From Phlebiopsis flavidoalba (lineage: Eukaryota; Basidiomycota; Agaricomycetes; Polyporales; Phanerochaetaceae): DNA of 64,000 nt. The stretch's first letter is position 1. Each line of letters starts with the position of its first letter. This document shows, one piece after another, positions 48,467 through 58,681 of the stretch. The DNA lies in contig JAOCPU010000006.1 in assembly GCA_035772785.1 (NCBI GenBank), forward strand, positions 248,001 to 312,000. The letters run 5' to 3'. Both the position numbers and the translations under genes were made by a program. The notes beneath the pieces are model-generated. The model had not been told where the DNA came from. It saw nothing but the letters and a program-made list of their open reading frames with translations, and did no database searches.

Positions 48467-48679
48467 TGGAAGCCCGCCGTGTCGGGGCGGGCAACACTAA
48501 GCGGTCGGCACACCCGTCGCGCAACAGAAATTGGTACGAGCTCTGTTGTGCGACGGTCTCGAGAGCGGGGAGGCGGTACAGGAAAGAACTAAAGAAAAAC
48601 GACCGAAAACAGGTTCGTACAAGATGAAGGTCCCGATTATGTAAGCGTCCCAATCTGGTTGTGACCCAGTCAGGTTACA
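48467..48679 (-). repeat. 5' LTR of the TRIM-like element
   Basis: 213 bases, TGTAAC..TTCCA on the minus strand. Contains a 7-base perfect stem GCCCGCC/GGCGGGC around the spacer GTGTCGG, and a longer hairpin around TTGGTACGAG. It carries an 8-base insertion (agcgggga) relative to the other LTR. Confidence 0.88.
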
Positions 48680-49302
48680 GGCGCGAGGGTCGGGCCCCAG
48701 ATCTTCAGAGCCTGGACCCAGTACAGTTACCTGATCCTCCTTTACGACAGTCACTCAGGGTAACACCACATAACTTTCGCTTTGGATCAAGTTTCGGATC
48801 ATTTTTGAGATTATTTGGATTGCTGCGATGTCGAGTTTGGTGCCCATTGTGGGATAGATTGTTGATCTACTCCAGAGGGCTGTATCTGACGCAGATTACT
48901 GCAACACTTACCAGGAAGGTAAGAAGTTCATCGTGTGAAAATCAATGAAAATTGTCGATGTTTGTGTCACGCACGGTGCAGTTTCTATCCAACATGGTTT
49001 AGAGACTCAGATAGATGTAATAGGAATGATAGATGAGCCCGCAGTCTAGCCTAGTGAAGCTATCAGCTTACTGTTTTATGAAGTTAGAAATCCAGAATAT
49101 AGGAACCGACACGTTGTGATCCATCGCCACAAGATTTAGGAGACAGTCGACAAATACTATGAGTAGAAAACATACCCATCGTGCGAAAACCTGCTTCTCA
49201 TATGTATCGTGCCGCGTGCGAACATCAAAGCGAAAACATGGTCGTACCATGACATGAATCGTCCCATCACGCCACGCTCGTTGACAAGTGCAACCACATC
49301 AA

Positions 49303-51352
49303 ATGGACCCCGTAGATGTGATTCAGCCAGGTATTCGGGGCACGTCTACTCAAGTCATACTGACACCACACCAGTCTCCTGTTGTAGGTATTGCTCCTGC
49401 TGACAACCGTGACCGCACACTGTTGGTGCCCTTGGGAGAGAGGGACAAGACAGCATCACTCCGGGAGCCCCAGGACAAGATGCTCCACCGCAAATAGTTG
49501 ATATTGACTTGTATAGAGCGGACACAGCATTAGTCACCACGCAGGCAGACTTAGAAGGCGAACCCGCACTAGAAGACCAGTAAGTTATGCATTCATCAGG
49601 AGCGTACAGATAAGTACGGCGGAAGGCTAGGGCTGGCCGACGGCTGACCCAAAACCTGATTATTGTCTTCTTAGAGTATCGAGCATCTCTTGTAGCGAGT
49701 CCGATGAGGATGAGGACGATCATGCATTGGAGAGCGTATTGGATTCCATGTACGTCTATGTCGTATTGTCCCCCTCGATTCGATTATTTATAACGGGACT
49801 GTTCTAGTGGATTACAGACACGAGGCTTTAGAAACCTAACCACCGCCGCAGTCAAAACCAACTTTGGGCAGGAGGCGTCGAAGGAGGTAAAGACTTCTAT
49901 CATCTCTACAGTCAAAAAGTACTTCAAGAGGTGAGTATCACATGTTACACATGAGAGGGACTACTTTTGCATCATGCTTCCGACACATATTTAGGGGATC
50001 ATCGATGAGGAAGGGATTCGCTGCCAGGTCTACGACAGCTGTATCTGCACCCGAAGCTGTCACTGTGTCTTCTGAACAAGGAGGTCCGTTGGGAAAAGGC
50101 GTATCGGCGCAGATGGACATCGCAGAAGAAGAGACGAGCAACAGCGCGCAGAGGCCTTCCAGGCCATCTTAACATAGATGGCATCCCATGTATCACGGTC
50201 ACTATATGACCACACTCCCACGCAAGTCGGCGCGCGATCATGGCTAGTGTTAGTGGAGGTTCACGAGTATAAATCGCTTAGCAACCAGCATTTTCCTGGG
50301 GCCCTTGTAGAAAAATTAGTCAGGCAACGATGCTGTGAAACTTGAAACACCATCACCGCCTCTATCACCCGTTAACACCGATGCGGGATCAGCAATGGTG
50401 AGCAGAACCCGTGGGACCCAGGCGCCGTAGGGAATCGGTTAGATCAGGGCACCCTGGATGAAGCAAATGTATATAAGGGCAAGGGGGAGCTGCAGCCATC
50501 AGCAGTTGAACGAACCTACTTCATTGAAGACCCTTCTCCCCCAAACGACCTTACCTGAATCCACCAAGCGGATAACATTCAACTTTGACATGGCTGTAGC
50601 AGTTCAGGAACCCGTCACGGCCCTCATGGACACACCTGTAGACAAAGACGTGGGATCTACGCAAGAAGACCCAGTCGTCGTCGCAGTAGTGCAGAGCACT
50701 GCGCAGGTTGCGTCCATCCACTGAAGTTAGGGAGGCCTTGGATATTCTGGCAAACGTAGTCAAGGACGAACCTGGCAGCTGTGGTGGACAACGATGTCCA
50801 CGCACAGACTGACGACCACCGCGCCGAACCCGTGGTCGAGGGCACTGCTGTACTGGAGACGGACGATGTCAAGACTACTTCGTGAGAGCGATTCGGGGTA
50901 AACGACGAAGAGTTGTCGATTTGCTCACACATGGTTCAGGAGTGCCGCCACGACCATTAGTCAGACGCATGATGGTGTTGACGATGGGAGTGAGGACGAA
51001 GAAGACATCGAAGAGCTACTGCGGAAGGCGTAAGTCAGGAGCCGATTGCCCGTATCCTCCGCTGAACGCAGACGTCTAGAAACTTTCAGCCTCGAGGAAT
51101 AAAGCTTGAAGACGACCGAGGTCAAAAAGGACCCTGCGCTGAAGAAAGTATCACGCACAACCACTACACCGGCAAAATCGACTGATGCGGTCCGCGCGGC
51201 CCGCGTCGGCGCCGCCGTCCAGTAGCCGCACCACCGCCGTCCCAGCTCAGGCAGGTTAAGTCTCAGGGCTCGAAGGAGAAGTCCGACAAGAAGGCTACCA
51301 CAAGTAGCGAGCCTCAGAAGGCTAAGAAGTCAGTGCTAATGTCCTGGTAATA
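49303..51352 (+). CDS. Acidic, low-complexity protein of unknown function
   Basis: I do not recognise it. From MDPVDVIQPGIRGTSTQVIL (49,303) successive open pieces lie in the same direction with plausible GT..AG introns between them. One ends EGEPALEDQ (about 49,578); the next has SCSESDEDEDDHALESVLDS (49.69-49.75 kb) and meets a donor. Then come FRNLTTAAVKTNFGQEASKEVKTSIISTVKKYFKR (49.82-49.93 kb) and RKGFAARSTTAVSAPEAVTVSSEQGG. Further on are VKLETPSPPLSPVNTDAGSAM, a Val/Thr-rich piece (50.59-50.72 kb), VEGTAVLETDDVKTTS, GSEDEEDIEELLRKA, and a lysine-rich end (KTTEVKKDPALKKVSRTT, KKATTSSEPQKAKKSV) stopping near 51,350. The composition suggests a disordered nuclear or chromatin protein, but that is a guess. 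The exon chain is approximate. Confidence 0.38.
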
Positions 51353-51379
51353 CTTGTACGGAGCTCACCTAGTGGCTTT

Positions 51380-52207
51380 GCATGTGTAGGTAGGCCATGG
51401 CATGTCCCTCCATAGTGTCGGAGGACCGATCTAGCGAGGTTACCTGGGCAATGCTTAGTAATATAATCAATGTTGGACATTCTGCAGTGCATTGTCAGAG
51501 GCATATGCCATTAATTGGAGCCAAACGGATCGTCGGTGTGAGCCTCAGAGCTACGGTATTCGAGGCAGTTAGGTACCCGGCTCAGACCACGAACGGGATC
51601 AGACAAATGAGGCCCAACTGGGCTGTTCAAATCCGCGTGCGCCGGATCGAATGAGTGGATGAATGACGAGAAGGCGCAAGGGTCGTGGTAACGAGGCGGG
51701 TTGCTGAAACTTGAAGCTTTGGGGCTCGATGTAACGATGGACAAGTCGGCAGGAACGCGTCTAGTAAACTGAATATATCGATGAACACTGACTGCTACGG
51801 TTGACGTCGTTGTGACAACTTACTGATCTCGCTAATTTTGCAGGACATTTAGACAACAGCATGCAGTGCCAAATACACGTAACCTTGGCTATTACGACCT
51901 TCGGCGTTCGCCTCACAATCGCGTGCTTTTCGAGTCCTCGGGATCTTCTTCCTTGAGAGTGAGCAGCGTCCGAAGAGGATTTCTACAAGCGCGAAGCACG
52001 GACCCACAGGTTTCGTTCGAACGCATACGTGCGGCATAGCATGAATATACATGTGACAATACCGTATGTCATTAATGTGCAATGCTTCGTACGATTGGAC
52101 AGACTGTAAACTGCGAAGCGGTCATCCCTCGTGTCATAATTAGTGTTGGGCTCGAACGAAACAAGGAAAGTAAAAAACCCTGTGAACGTGAGACAACTGT
52201 CCAGAAA
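51380..52207. other. No confident gene
   Basis: Short frames on both strands (51,397-51,654 plus, 51,511-51,744 minus, 51,849-52,082 minus) overlap and show no domain. An open plus-strand piece near 51,845-52,040 (AVPNTRNLGYYDLRRSPHNRV) could be an exon but has no neighbours I can join. Confidence 0.3.
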
Positions 52208-53647
52208 TTAATATTCCCTGTGTCCGTGAGCACTACTGTTCCCATTGACACTGTTGTGCCCACTAGCACTACCAGGCCGCGCTTGTGTAGCTTTGAATAT
52301 CCAAAGCTCTTTCTTTGATCCGAATCCGAGAGGTGTTGCTTTCCCCAAAGGGATGCTGCCGTCAAGCTTGAAACCGACAGAGTTGAAATATCCTAGGATG
52401 AAAGCCGATAAAACGCTCCTATCGACATCGGGAGCTAGATACAATGTCATCAACATACATCTCGTAGGAATTTGATAGAACCGACCTGGGCTGTTTTTTC
52501 GCACTTCGATGACAAAGATACCCTCCTCGGGTACAGGATCCGAGTCAATTCTGTGACGGAACATTCTGCGCAGACTTGCGCTGAGGCCATGAAGCAAAGG
52601 AAGAGGCGCGTCCAGGAAGGAATATTTACTCCCAGATTGAGAGATGGAAACTGTAAAAGAGCATTGTTGTGGTCTCTTCAGGTGTTTTCATAAATATTAG
52701 CTTCGCCGGCTAGAAGAATCAGACATCAGACGGTCATTGTGACAGAGACTACTTAACATACTGGTGCAGCCGTACTGGCTGTGGTGAGGTAGGTGTAGCC
52801 CTAGTCCAATGCTAACTGTTTGAAACGCTATCAAGCCAAAAGATGACAGTCACTGACGTGTTTTGACATAACTCCCCACAGAGTACATATCATGCGACGG
52901 GCCTCTGACCATCTCTTCAGCTTGTAGTGTAAGCCCTGCTACTGTGCACGCACATTATGAGATCTGCTCCCGCGCTAGCCCAAGGGCGCGCCATTGAAAG
53001 TAGCACGCCAAACGTTATCACGATGGAGCTCGCTAGCCACTCCATGCGGCCAGCCGGGTAGCAGGTTCTGGCGAATGTCATCCACCGTATATGCGAACGC
53101 TATATTCTCTATTCGGACTTCACTAGAGCTTGGGAACGTGATGAAAGCGTGATCTTCGTATACACTTATAAGGCTTGCTCCCCTGACCGAGAATCGTAGC
53201 ACTGACCTGGTACGAACGGTTGCGGGTTCGAGTTGGCTCGAGGCCGTGACATGGAGCTGGTGCGCTCACGCTGTTGATTTTCAGAAGGGACTCTACTGGG
53301 GATCCTAGAGATGGGTTCCCCCGCGGACTCCGACCGTACATGGTTGGATCGTTTCAGCGCAGGCTTAAGGGGCTTCGCTTTTGGATTGGGGACAGCCAGA
53401 GATTGTGTTCTTCTTGGCTGATCGTTGCTGGTTCAGGAGGGGGAGGCACATACGTTTCGTAGCGATGTCGCTGGTAGCTGGAGTATGGTATACTCTGTGG
53501 TGGCAGCTGCATAGGCGGGTCAAACTGTGGTGTGTTTCTGTAGTGCGATACATAGGGTATGGAGGCCAGCTGTTGAGCAGTGAGCTGAGGTTTGTGCGAC
53601 AGGCTGGGGCACTGGGTAGTAGCCAGAAGGGCCGTAGTAGCCTTGCA
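52208..53647 (-). CDS. Uncharacterised Agaricomycete-type conserved protein
   Basis: The start is the ATG at 53,647 (MQGYYGPSGYYPVPQP), followed by a Pro/Gln/Tyr-rich leader with YVPPPPEPA. The globular part reads VRIENIAFAYTVDDIRQNLLPGWPHGVASELHRDNVWRATFNGAPL (52.98-53.13 kb). Then comes a poorly readable stretch at 52.6-52.95 kb and RMFRHRIDSDPVPEEGIFVIEVRKN. The last part is VLSAFILGYFNSVGFKLDGSIPLGKATPLGFGSKKELWIFKA (52.29-52.42 kb), followed by a Gly/Ser/His tail ending at 52,208. I recall this layout (two similar alpha/beta modules, WPHG and GSKKELWIFKG signatures) from many unnamed Agaricomycete proteins. No function is known to me. A small indel lies near 53.6 kb, and an intron is likely in the middle. 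Confidence 0.6.
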
Positions 53648-54036
53648 TGATGGTCGGGGGGAAAGCAAAGAGTTAGTCGGGTGAGGGAAGAGTAATGATC
53701 ATCTTGGGTTCTACGTGCGGGATTACGAGGCGTCTAGAGGAGAAGGCCTGCAACGTGCTGAGATCGCAGGCCGATTGGGATGTGATTCAGAACCAGGGCT
53801 GGACCTGGTTACACAACGTCATGAGTTTTATGACGGCGGAGGGCGCGACGCTACAAGCGACGAGCGAGGGTGGATATTCGACGTTGACAATGAACGAAAA
53901 GTTGTGCTGGTCGTCGAGGACGTCGAGCCGGCGCGGTACGTTTGATGAGAGACGCCTGACGCCGTTTGCTTTACGCGAGGTTCAGCTACTCCCGAGTCAC
54001 TCTCTGCTCTCACCATCCTCTTTCAGTCCCTTCCTT

Positions 54037-54611
54037 ATGGCCTCCACATTCTTCACATGGGTCCGCTCACCAGCGGCACGAGAGTATTTCTTCAGTGTGT
54101 AGAGCAGCACATTTTCTTGGGTCGTGTGCGCTGACAAGTTGTGCCAGGCACTCACTTCTGGGGCCCGGTTTGTCCCAGCAGGACTTGTCCCAACGAATAT
54201 TGGCATTGACCCTTTATTACATTAGGTGGCCAATTGGGGCTTGCCGTTGGCTGCTATTGCAGACTTGAAAAGGATGAGGACGTGATCTCGGGAGCCATGA
54301 CCACTGCTCTTGCAAGTTACTCGTGCGTGCTCGTCTTCTGACACTTTACTGCCTCACCTGATGAACGACATTTAGCATGGTGTTCATGCGTTTCGGTACG
54401 TCGATTTAGGTTGTTTAAGCTCCGCTCATTGTTGAAGTGTATCCTTGTAGCATGGCGGGTACAGCCACGAAACTACCTGCTGTTCGCTTGTCACGCAAAC
54501 AAACGCCACGGCGCGCAAAGCATACAAGGGGCACGCTTTGTCAACTACTGGTACATGGGTGGTAAAGAGGCTAAAGACAGTGAGAAGGCAGCGCCCACCG
54601 TCGCAGCTTGA
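54037..54611 (+). CDS. MPC1: Mitochondrial pyruvate carrier subunit 1
   Basis: MPC1 pairs with a second MPC subunit in the inner mitochondrial membrane to import pyruvate. Exon 1 gives MASTFFTWVRSPAAREYF (54,037 onwards). A short exon near 54,150 gives THFWGP. The next (from about 54,226) gives ANWGLPLAAIADLKK-type text, EDVISGAMTTALASYS, then MVFMRFA (about 54,378). The last exon, from 54,453, gives RVQPRNYLLFACHA and QSIQGARFVNYWYMGGKEAK and stops at 54,609-54,611. HFWGP..ANWGLP, FMRF and QPRNYLLFACH are family hallmarks; two or three hydrophobic helices are expected. Small indels occur in exons 3 and 5. Its end is 141 bases from the convergent end of LIG1. Confidence 0.86.
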
Positions 54612-54752
54612 GCTTCGTCCCACACATTGTACCTGCGTAGAGCAGAAAGCCCATCATGGCTTACTTCCAGGCACCCACCGTACACTATCATTTGCAGATT
54701 AATGGATATATTGCTTAGAAGATACGACCCAACAACAAAGATCCTACATGGG

Positions 54753-57700
54753 TCACCAGAATCCGTCATCTGCGTCACCGCCCTTGCCCTTCTTCCCTCC
54801 TTTGCTCTGTGCAAGTACTTGGCGTTCATACATCTCTGCTATCTGCGATGCAGTACTGTGGTCAGTCACAGAAAGCTGTATATGGATTGAGAAGCTCACC
54901 TGTTCCGGCCCTGTCGCGCGTCGTCTGCCGCTTTGTCGTCGCGAAGTCGTAGAAATCGTGGGAAGGCGGAGAGAAACTCCTCGTTCAGTCAGCCTGTCAG
55001 ACAAACATTCGTGTTAGTGGATGACATTAGTTTGTTAACCAAATCGGAAACATACCAAGCCTTGAGCAGCCGTGTATATGGGACTCAAAACTCAAATCGG
55101 CCGTAAGGACCTTCCCAAACTACCTTTGGTTCGAACCAGACGTCTGGTTTTGCACCGCCAACCTTTATGTCCCCTCGCGGCTTCGACAATTCAAGGGGCT
55201 TCAGGGTGTTGTAGTGGGCTTGCAGAGCCTCCTCACTGAATCTGTACCAATCTTGCAAATAGTCTGGTACTCTTCGCCATCCGCATCGTAGCATGCTAGC
55301 AGGAAGGCACCATATACATTTGTGCGTTTGCCTTTCCCGTAGTAGCCTACCGACGACTACAAGATCGAGGCGAGTCGCCTACACCGGCAAGATAGTCCTT
55401 CGTTTGAGCTGATGAAGACCCCTGTCATGAGCTTTCCTTAGTATGAAGAGTACAGCGTTTGCACAAACCTTCAACCAGTTAACGCTACGGCGGGACTCGG
55501 CTCGTAGTGGCTAGCTTCGCTCTCTCGAGCATCTTGACCATGAGACCCTCGCAGCCATCCTTGACGCTCTCTTCCAGGAAAGTCTGGATCTCATCCGTAG
55601 TCTCGCCGTCGGAAGACTTGGCGAACGCAAATTCACCCTTCACCTCCCGGAAAGTGTTCTCGCAGAAGCTCTCTGCGCTCACACGAAGGGCCGATGTAAC
55701 AACGACTGGTAGTCGTTCAGTAAATTGATAAGTGGACTGGCGCATGCTCTCACCTCTCCGTTGATGTAAAGAAGATCGAAGGCGAATAAACACACCCAAA
55801 CTTCAATGTCCTCTCAACTTTGACATCCTTGCGTTTACGCTTACTGAGTTCTTGGAAAGGTTTGAGCTGGCCTGTCTTACGATCCACGGCAACAGCTTCC
55901 GCATCCAAAAACGACATGACTCTAGCCGTATCTTTCATACACTGCGTTCATCGTGAGATATGCCTCGACGACACACGTATGAATAAACACACGCCGCGGG
56001 AGCTGGTCCATGAGGTCAGGGTACTTCTTGCTCATGTCTTCGGAATTGCGATCGGCACTGAAGACATCACTAACCCGAATGGTGCCCCGTCTTCCCAATT
56101 TGTGGACCTAGGACGCTACTTAGTGTGTTGATCTCTGTATTCGCGTGACACCAACCTGAGCTCGTTCACCGTCGTACTTGTATTCACAGGTGAACTTCTT
56201 GCCTTCAAACCTGTCAAGTACCTCGCCGATGGCCTTTGTTGGCTTGGCGAGCATGGGTTTCAGTGGTACGCCTGGAGTGAGTTTACACTCTCCCCTGAGT
56301 TTATCGATGCCAACAGTGAGCAGAGAGGGTATCACACTAAATAATATGACGGCAGTTCACTGCAACGATAGAAAAATGAGGATTTAATGCCCATGAGAGT
56401 TCGCAAATGGGAATGCACTACCTATATACAGATTTAATGATCTCCGCTGCCTCCTCCAGACGCAAAGTCAGCAATTCTCCTTGTTTGAGTCGCTTGCGTG
56501 GCCCTACGTGAGGATTTTAGATGTGAGGGCGGGCTGACGGGCTGAAAGGGAGAGAGAATCGCAACTTTCTCCTGTTCGGCCAGGACGGCGGCGTGAGCTA
56601 TTGCAAAACAACTACTGTACGCTCAGCATTGCCAATGCGAAGCTTTCCTTCTAATGACCGAAATGATATATTTGGCTTCTTCGCCTTGACACGCAGCCAA
56701 CAGTTTTGTGATGATAGAGACCTTTTTAGTTTGGGACTAAAAGCAAGTCAGTGAGACGATCCAAGCATTTGTCTAAGTGTACTCACAGAGTGTCCTGTAC
56801 TAGATGCAATCTCTTTGAGATTCTTTGAAGACGAAAGGTACTGTGAGAGGCTTGGGCTTGAACAACGTCTTCTGCGCGTTCTTGGAATTCTAAAGACGAT
56901 CGTCATCGCTGAGCGAACGGCAATTCAGCCACGTTGATTTATACCTGGCGACAAGACCAAGATCGCCTTCTTTATTGAGGTCCGTCTTAATGGTCGCAAT
57001 ACTTCTCCCCCGTAGATTCCGCTATTCGCCTTCAAGAGTAAAACTTTCTCCAATACCGAGTTCAATGCCGACATAATCTGGGACATAGCGATCTCATGAG
57101 AGTATATGAGAATAGTTCACGATGGCAAGGACGGGTGATGGGCTCACACGGTTGATGCACAAGTACACTGTCTGCAGAAGGGAATCCGTGTCTCCGGGGG
57201 CGCTCCTTTGAATGACAAGCAGGAGGAAATTGATGTCAGAAGAGAGGTCTTCTCTCTAAACCGTTTGGTGGTAGCCTCTATGAGCGCAAACACCTTTGCC
57301 AGTGCAGCATAAGGTACACTGGGTGCAGCTCGGATGAGTAGCTTCATCAGAAACCAAGCTGCCGCCATGACGTACGGGTGTCCGGTTTTCCACCCGCCTG
57401 GTATATCCACCTCTAGTCGTGTCCGAGAAAGAGCTTCCTCGGGCACTATGAGAGATTTGAATGTGTCTAAATCGAAGAATATCCATCAACTCACTTCTGA
57501 GTCCGCCTCTCTTCGTCGATTTCAGATTCCCCTTCATCAGCCTCCTCATCAGGCGCCTCGTCTGCGCTGTGACTTGCTGCGGCCTCTTGCATGCGCGGTC
57601 CTTCAGAATCGCTGTCACTATCGCCATAGCCCTCCCTTTGCCCTTAGCCCGGGGACGTGGCGGCACCAACCTGCTTTCATCCTGTTGTGGCGGGTGCAGT

Positions 57701-58225
57701 CTTCCGCTTCGGGCTTGACGAAGTTCTGCTCATCTTCGTCCTGCTGATGTGTGGCAGAGTGGCGATCTGGGATACCCCGGTTCCGAGGGACAAAGCAGTC
57801 TGGACGTTCACTGAGGCTAAGCTGACGTTGAAAGAAAGCTGCGCTTAGAATGTAAGAGTGACATACAAAGAACATCCATCTTCGTCATCTGAAGGGGACA
57901 CAATACGACGTTCTTTGCTCTTTAGAAGACTGTTCACCAACTAAAAGACTCATACAAAGCATAATGTTAACAGTGCGCCACGCTACCCAGCGCTGGTGCT
58001 CACCTTCTTCCTTTGCTAATGCATAATCTCCTCACGTCATGCCTTGGTCAAAGAGGCATCTAGCTAACGCGTCATTTCGCGTCAAATAGTGTTGAATACC
58101 TGACTCGTCGACAAGCATAGCATCTGACTTCAGTCCCTTATCATATTGTCGCGCTCTTAGGCTTCCACATCACTCCTCTAGGCTGGACTGCCTGTGGCGG
58201 CAGCCGCCTTCATCCTTTTGGCATA
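54753..58225 (-). CDS. LIG1: DNA ligase I (ATP-dependent)
   Basis: This ligase joins Okazaki fragments and completes excision repair in the nucleus. The N-terminal part (57.5-57.95 kb) is acidic ([36 protein letters not shown]) and holds [10 protein letters not shown], which could be part of a PCNA-binding or replication-foci segment. The DNA-binding domain reads [95 protein letters not shown] contains the KYDGER nucleotidyl-lysine motif (about 56.17-56.3 kb). [30 protein letters not shown] and [13 protein letters not shown] follow. Then [43 protein letters not shown] and [12 protein letters not shown] lead to the stop at 54,753 (DADDGFW). The start is uncertain, near 58.2 kb. Many introns and indels. 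Confidence 0.93.
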
Positions 58226-58681
58226 GTGAAGTGTCCGCCTAACAGGGCTAAGGACATGATGTCAAGTATTAAAATAGTGATATACTTACTGAGCGTACTT
58301 TGCCTTTTCATGCGAGGAATGGAGGCGAGTGGAAGAAGTCCCAGGCAGCGAACAGTCGCGACGATCGCGTCTCGCCCCCCCCCCTCGCCCCGCGCCGGCG
58401 ATAATCATGCAACAAGGCTAATTGACAAGCGCGTAAGGGTGTGACGTTGTCCGCGCCTCAGTCACCAGCCGTGGGACGCGGCACGTGTAGGCGCTTGCTC
58501 CCAGCCCGTGCGACAGAGCCTGAAAAGTCCGAAGACCTGTACGGGAAAAACTCCCGGGCTGTACAGTTTTCGCTCCGGTGGCTTGTCCCCCAGTCTCTCA
58601 ACGCTACCAGACTATAGTGAAGCGCAAAGGCGCCCTCGGTCAACTGTCTGCCACCAACACCCGCCGTCCTCAAGATCAAAC
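58226..58681. promoter_or_regulatory. Divergent LIG1 / RPS11 promoter region
   Basis: About 450 bases, GC-rich, with a run of C at about 58,375-58,384 and no gene. It should serve both genes. No specific binding site is claimed. Confidence 0.35.

Larger units (their letters stand above)
47637..48679 (-). mobile_element. Non-autonomous LTR retroelement (TRIM-like), 1,043 bases
   Basis: Two direct repeats, 206 and 213 bases, start TG and end CA on the plus strand and enclose a 624-base interior. The 5 bases before the left copy (47,632-47,636) and after the right copy (48,680-48,684) are both GGCGC, a perfect target-site duplication as made by retroviral-type integrases. On the minus strand the LTR begins TGTAAC and is preceded in the interior by the purine tract GTGGGAGAG (complement of 47,843-47,851), so the element points leftwards. 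The interior has no gag-pol gene; its ORFs (for example 47,975-48,232 minus) match nothing I know. The LTRs differ only by small indels, so the insertion is recent. It must have been mobilised by another element's enzymes. Confidence 0.88.
41950..48740 (+). mobile_element. Putative TIR DNA transposon carrying a large transposase-like protein, with a nested LTR element
   Basis: Two words, CCAGGGGGCC and CATATCACCTTG, occur at 42,056-42,065 and 42,084-42,095 on the plus strand. Both recur in reverse complement at 47,581-47,590 and 47,551-47,562, in each case exactly 18 bases apart. Weaker matches extend inwards (AGGACCCC at 42,125-42,132 and inverted at 47,518-47,525). They also extend outwards (TCGCGTTACATA at 41,999-42,010 versus TCGCGCCACATA, inverted, across the LTR-element insertion point). 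The inverted repeats of perhaps 150-190 bases bracket a single long gene, as in a cut-and-paste element of about 5.7 kb. Outer ends and target duplication are not fixed. The repeats are diverged, so the copy is old and probably inactive. Confidence 0.6.

Noticed and set aside
41929..48749. TACGACA direct repeat as the target-site duplication of the TIR element
   Set aside because: On the left it lies about 15 bases outside the first inverted-repeat match, so it does not abut the element on both sides; kept only as a lead.
53215..53245. Possible tRNA B box (GGGTTCGAGTTGG)
   Set aside because: No matching A box, acceptor stem or anticodon arm could be folded around it.
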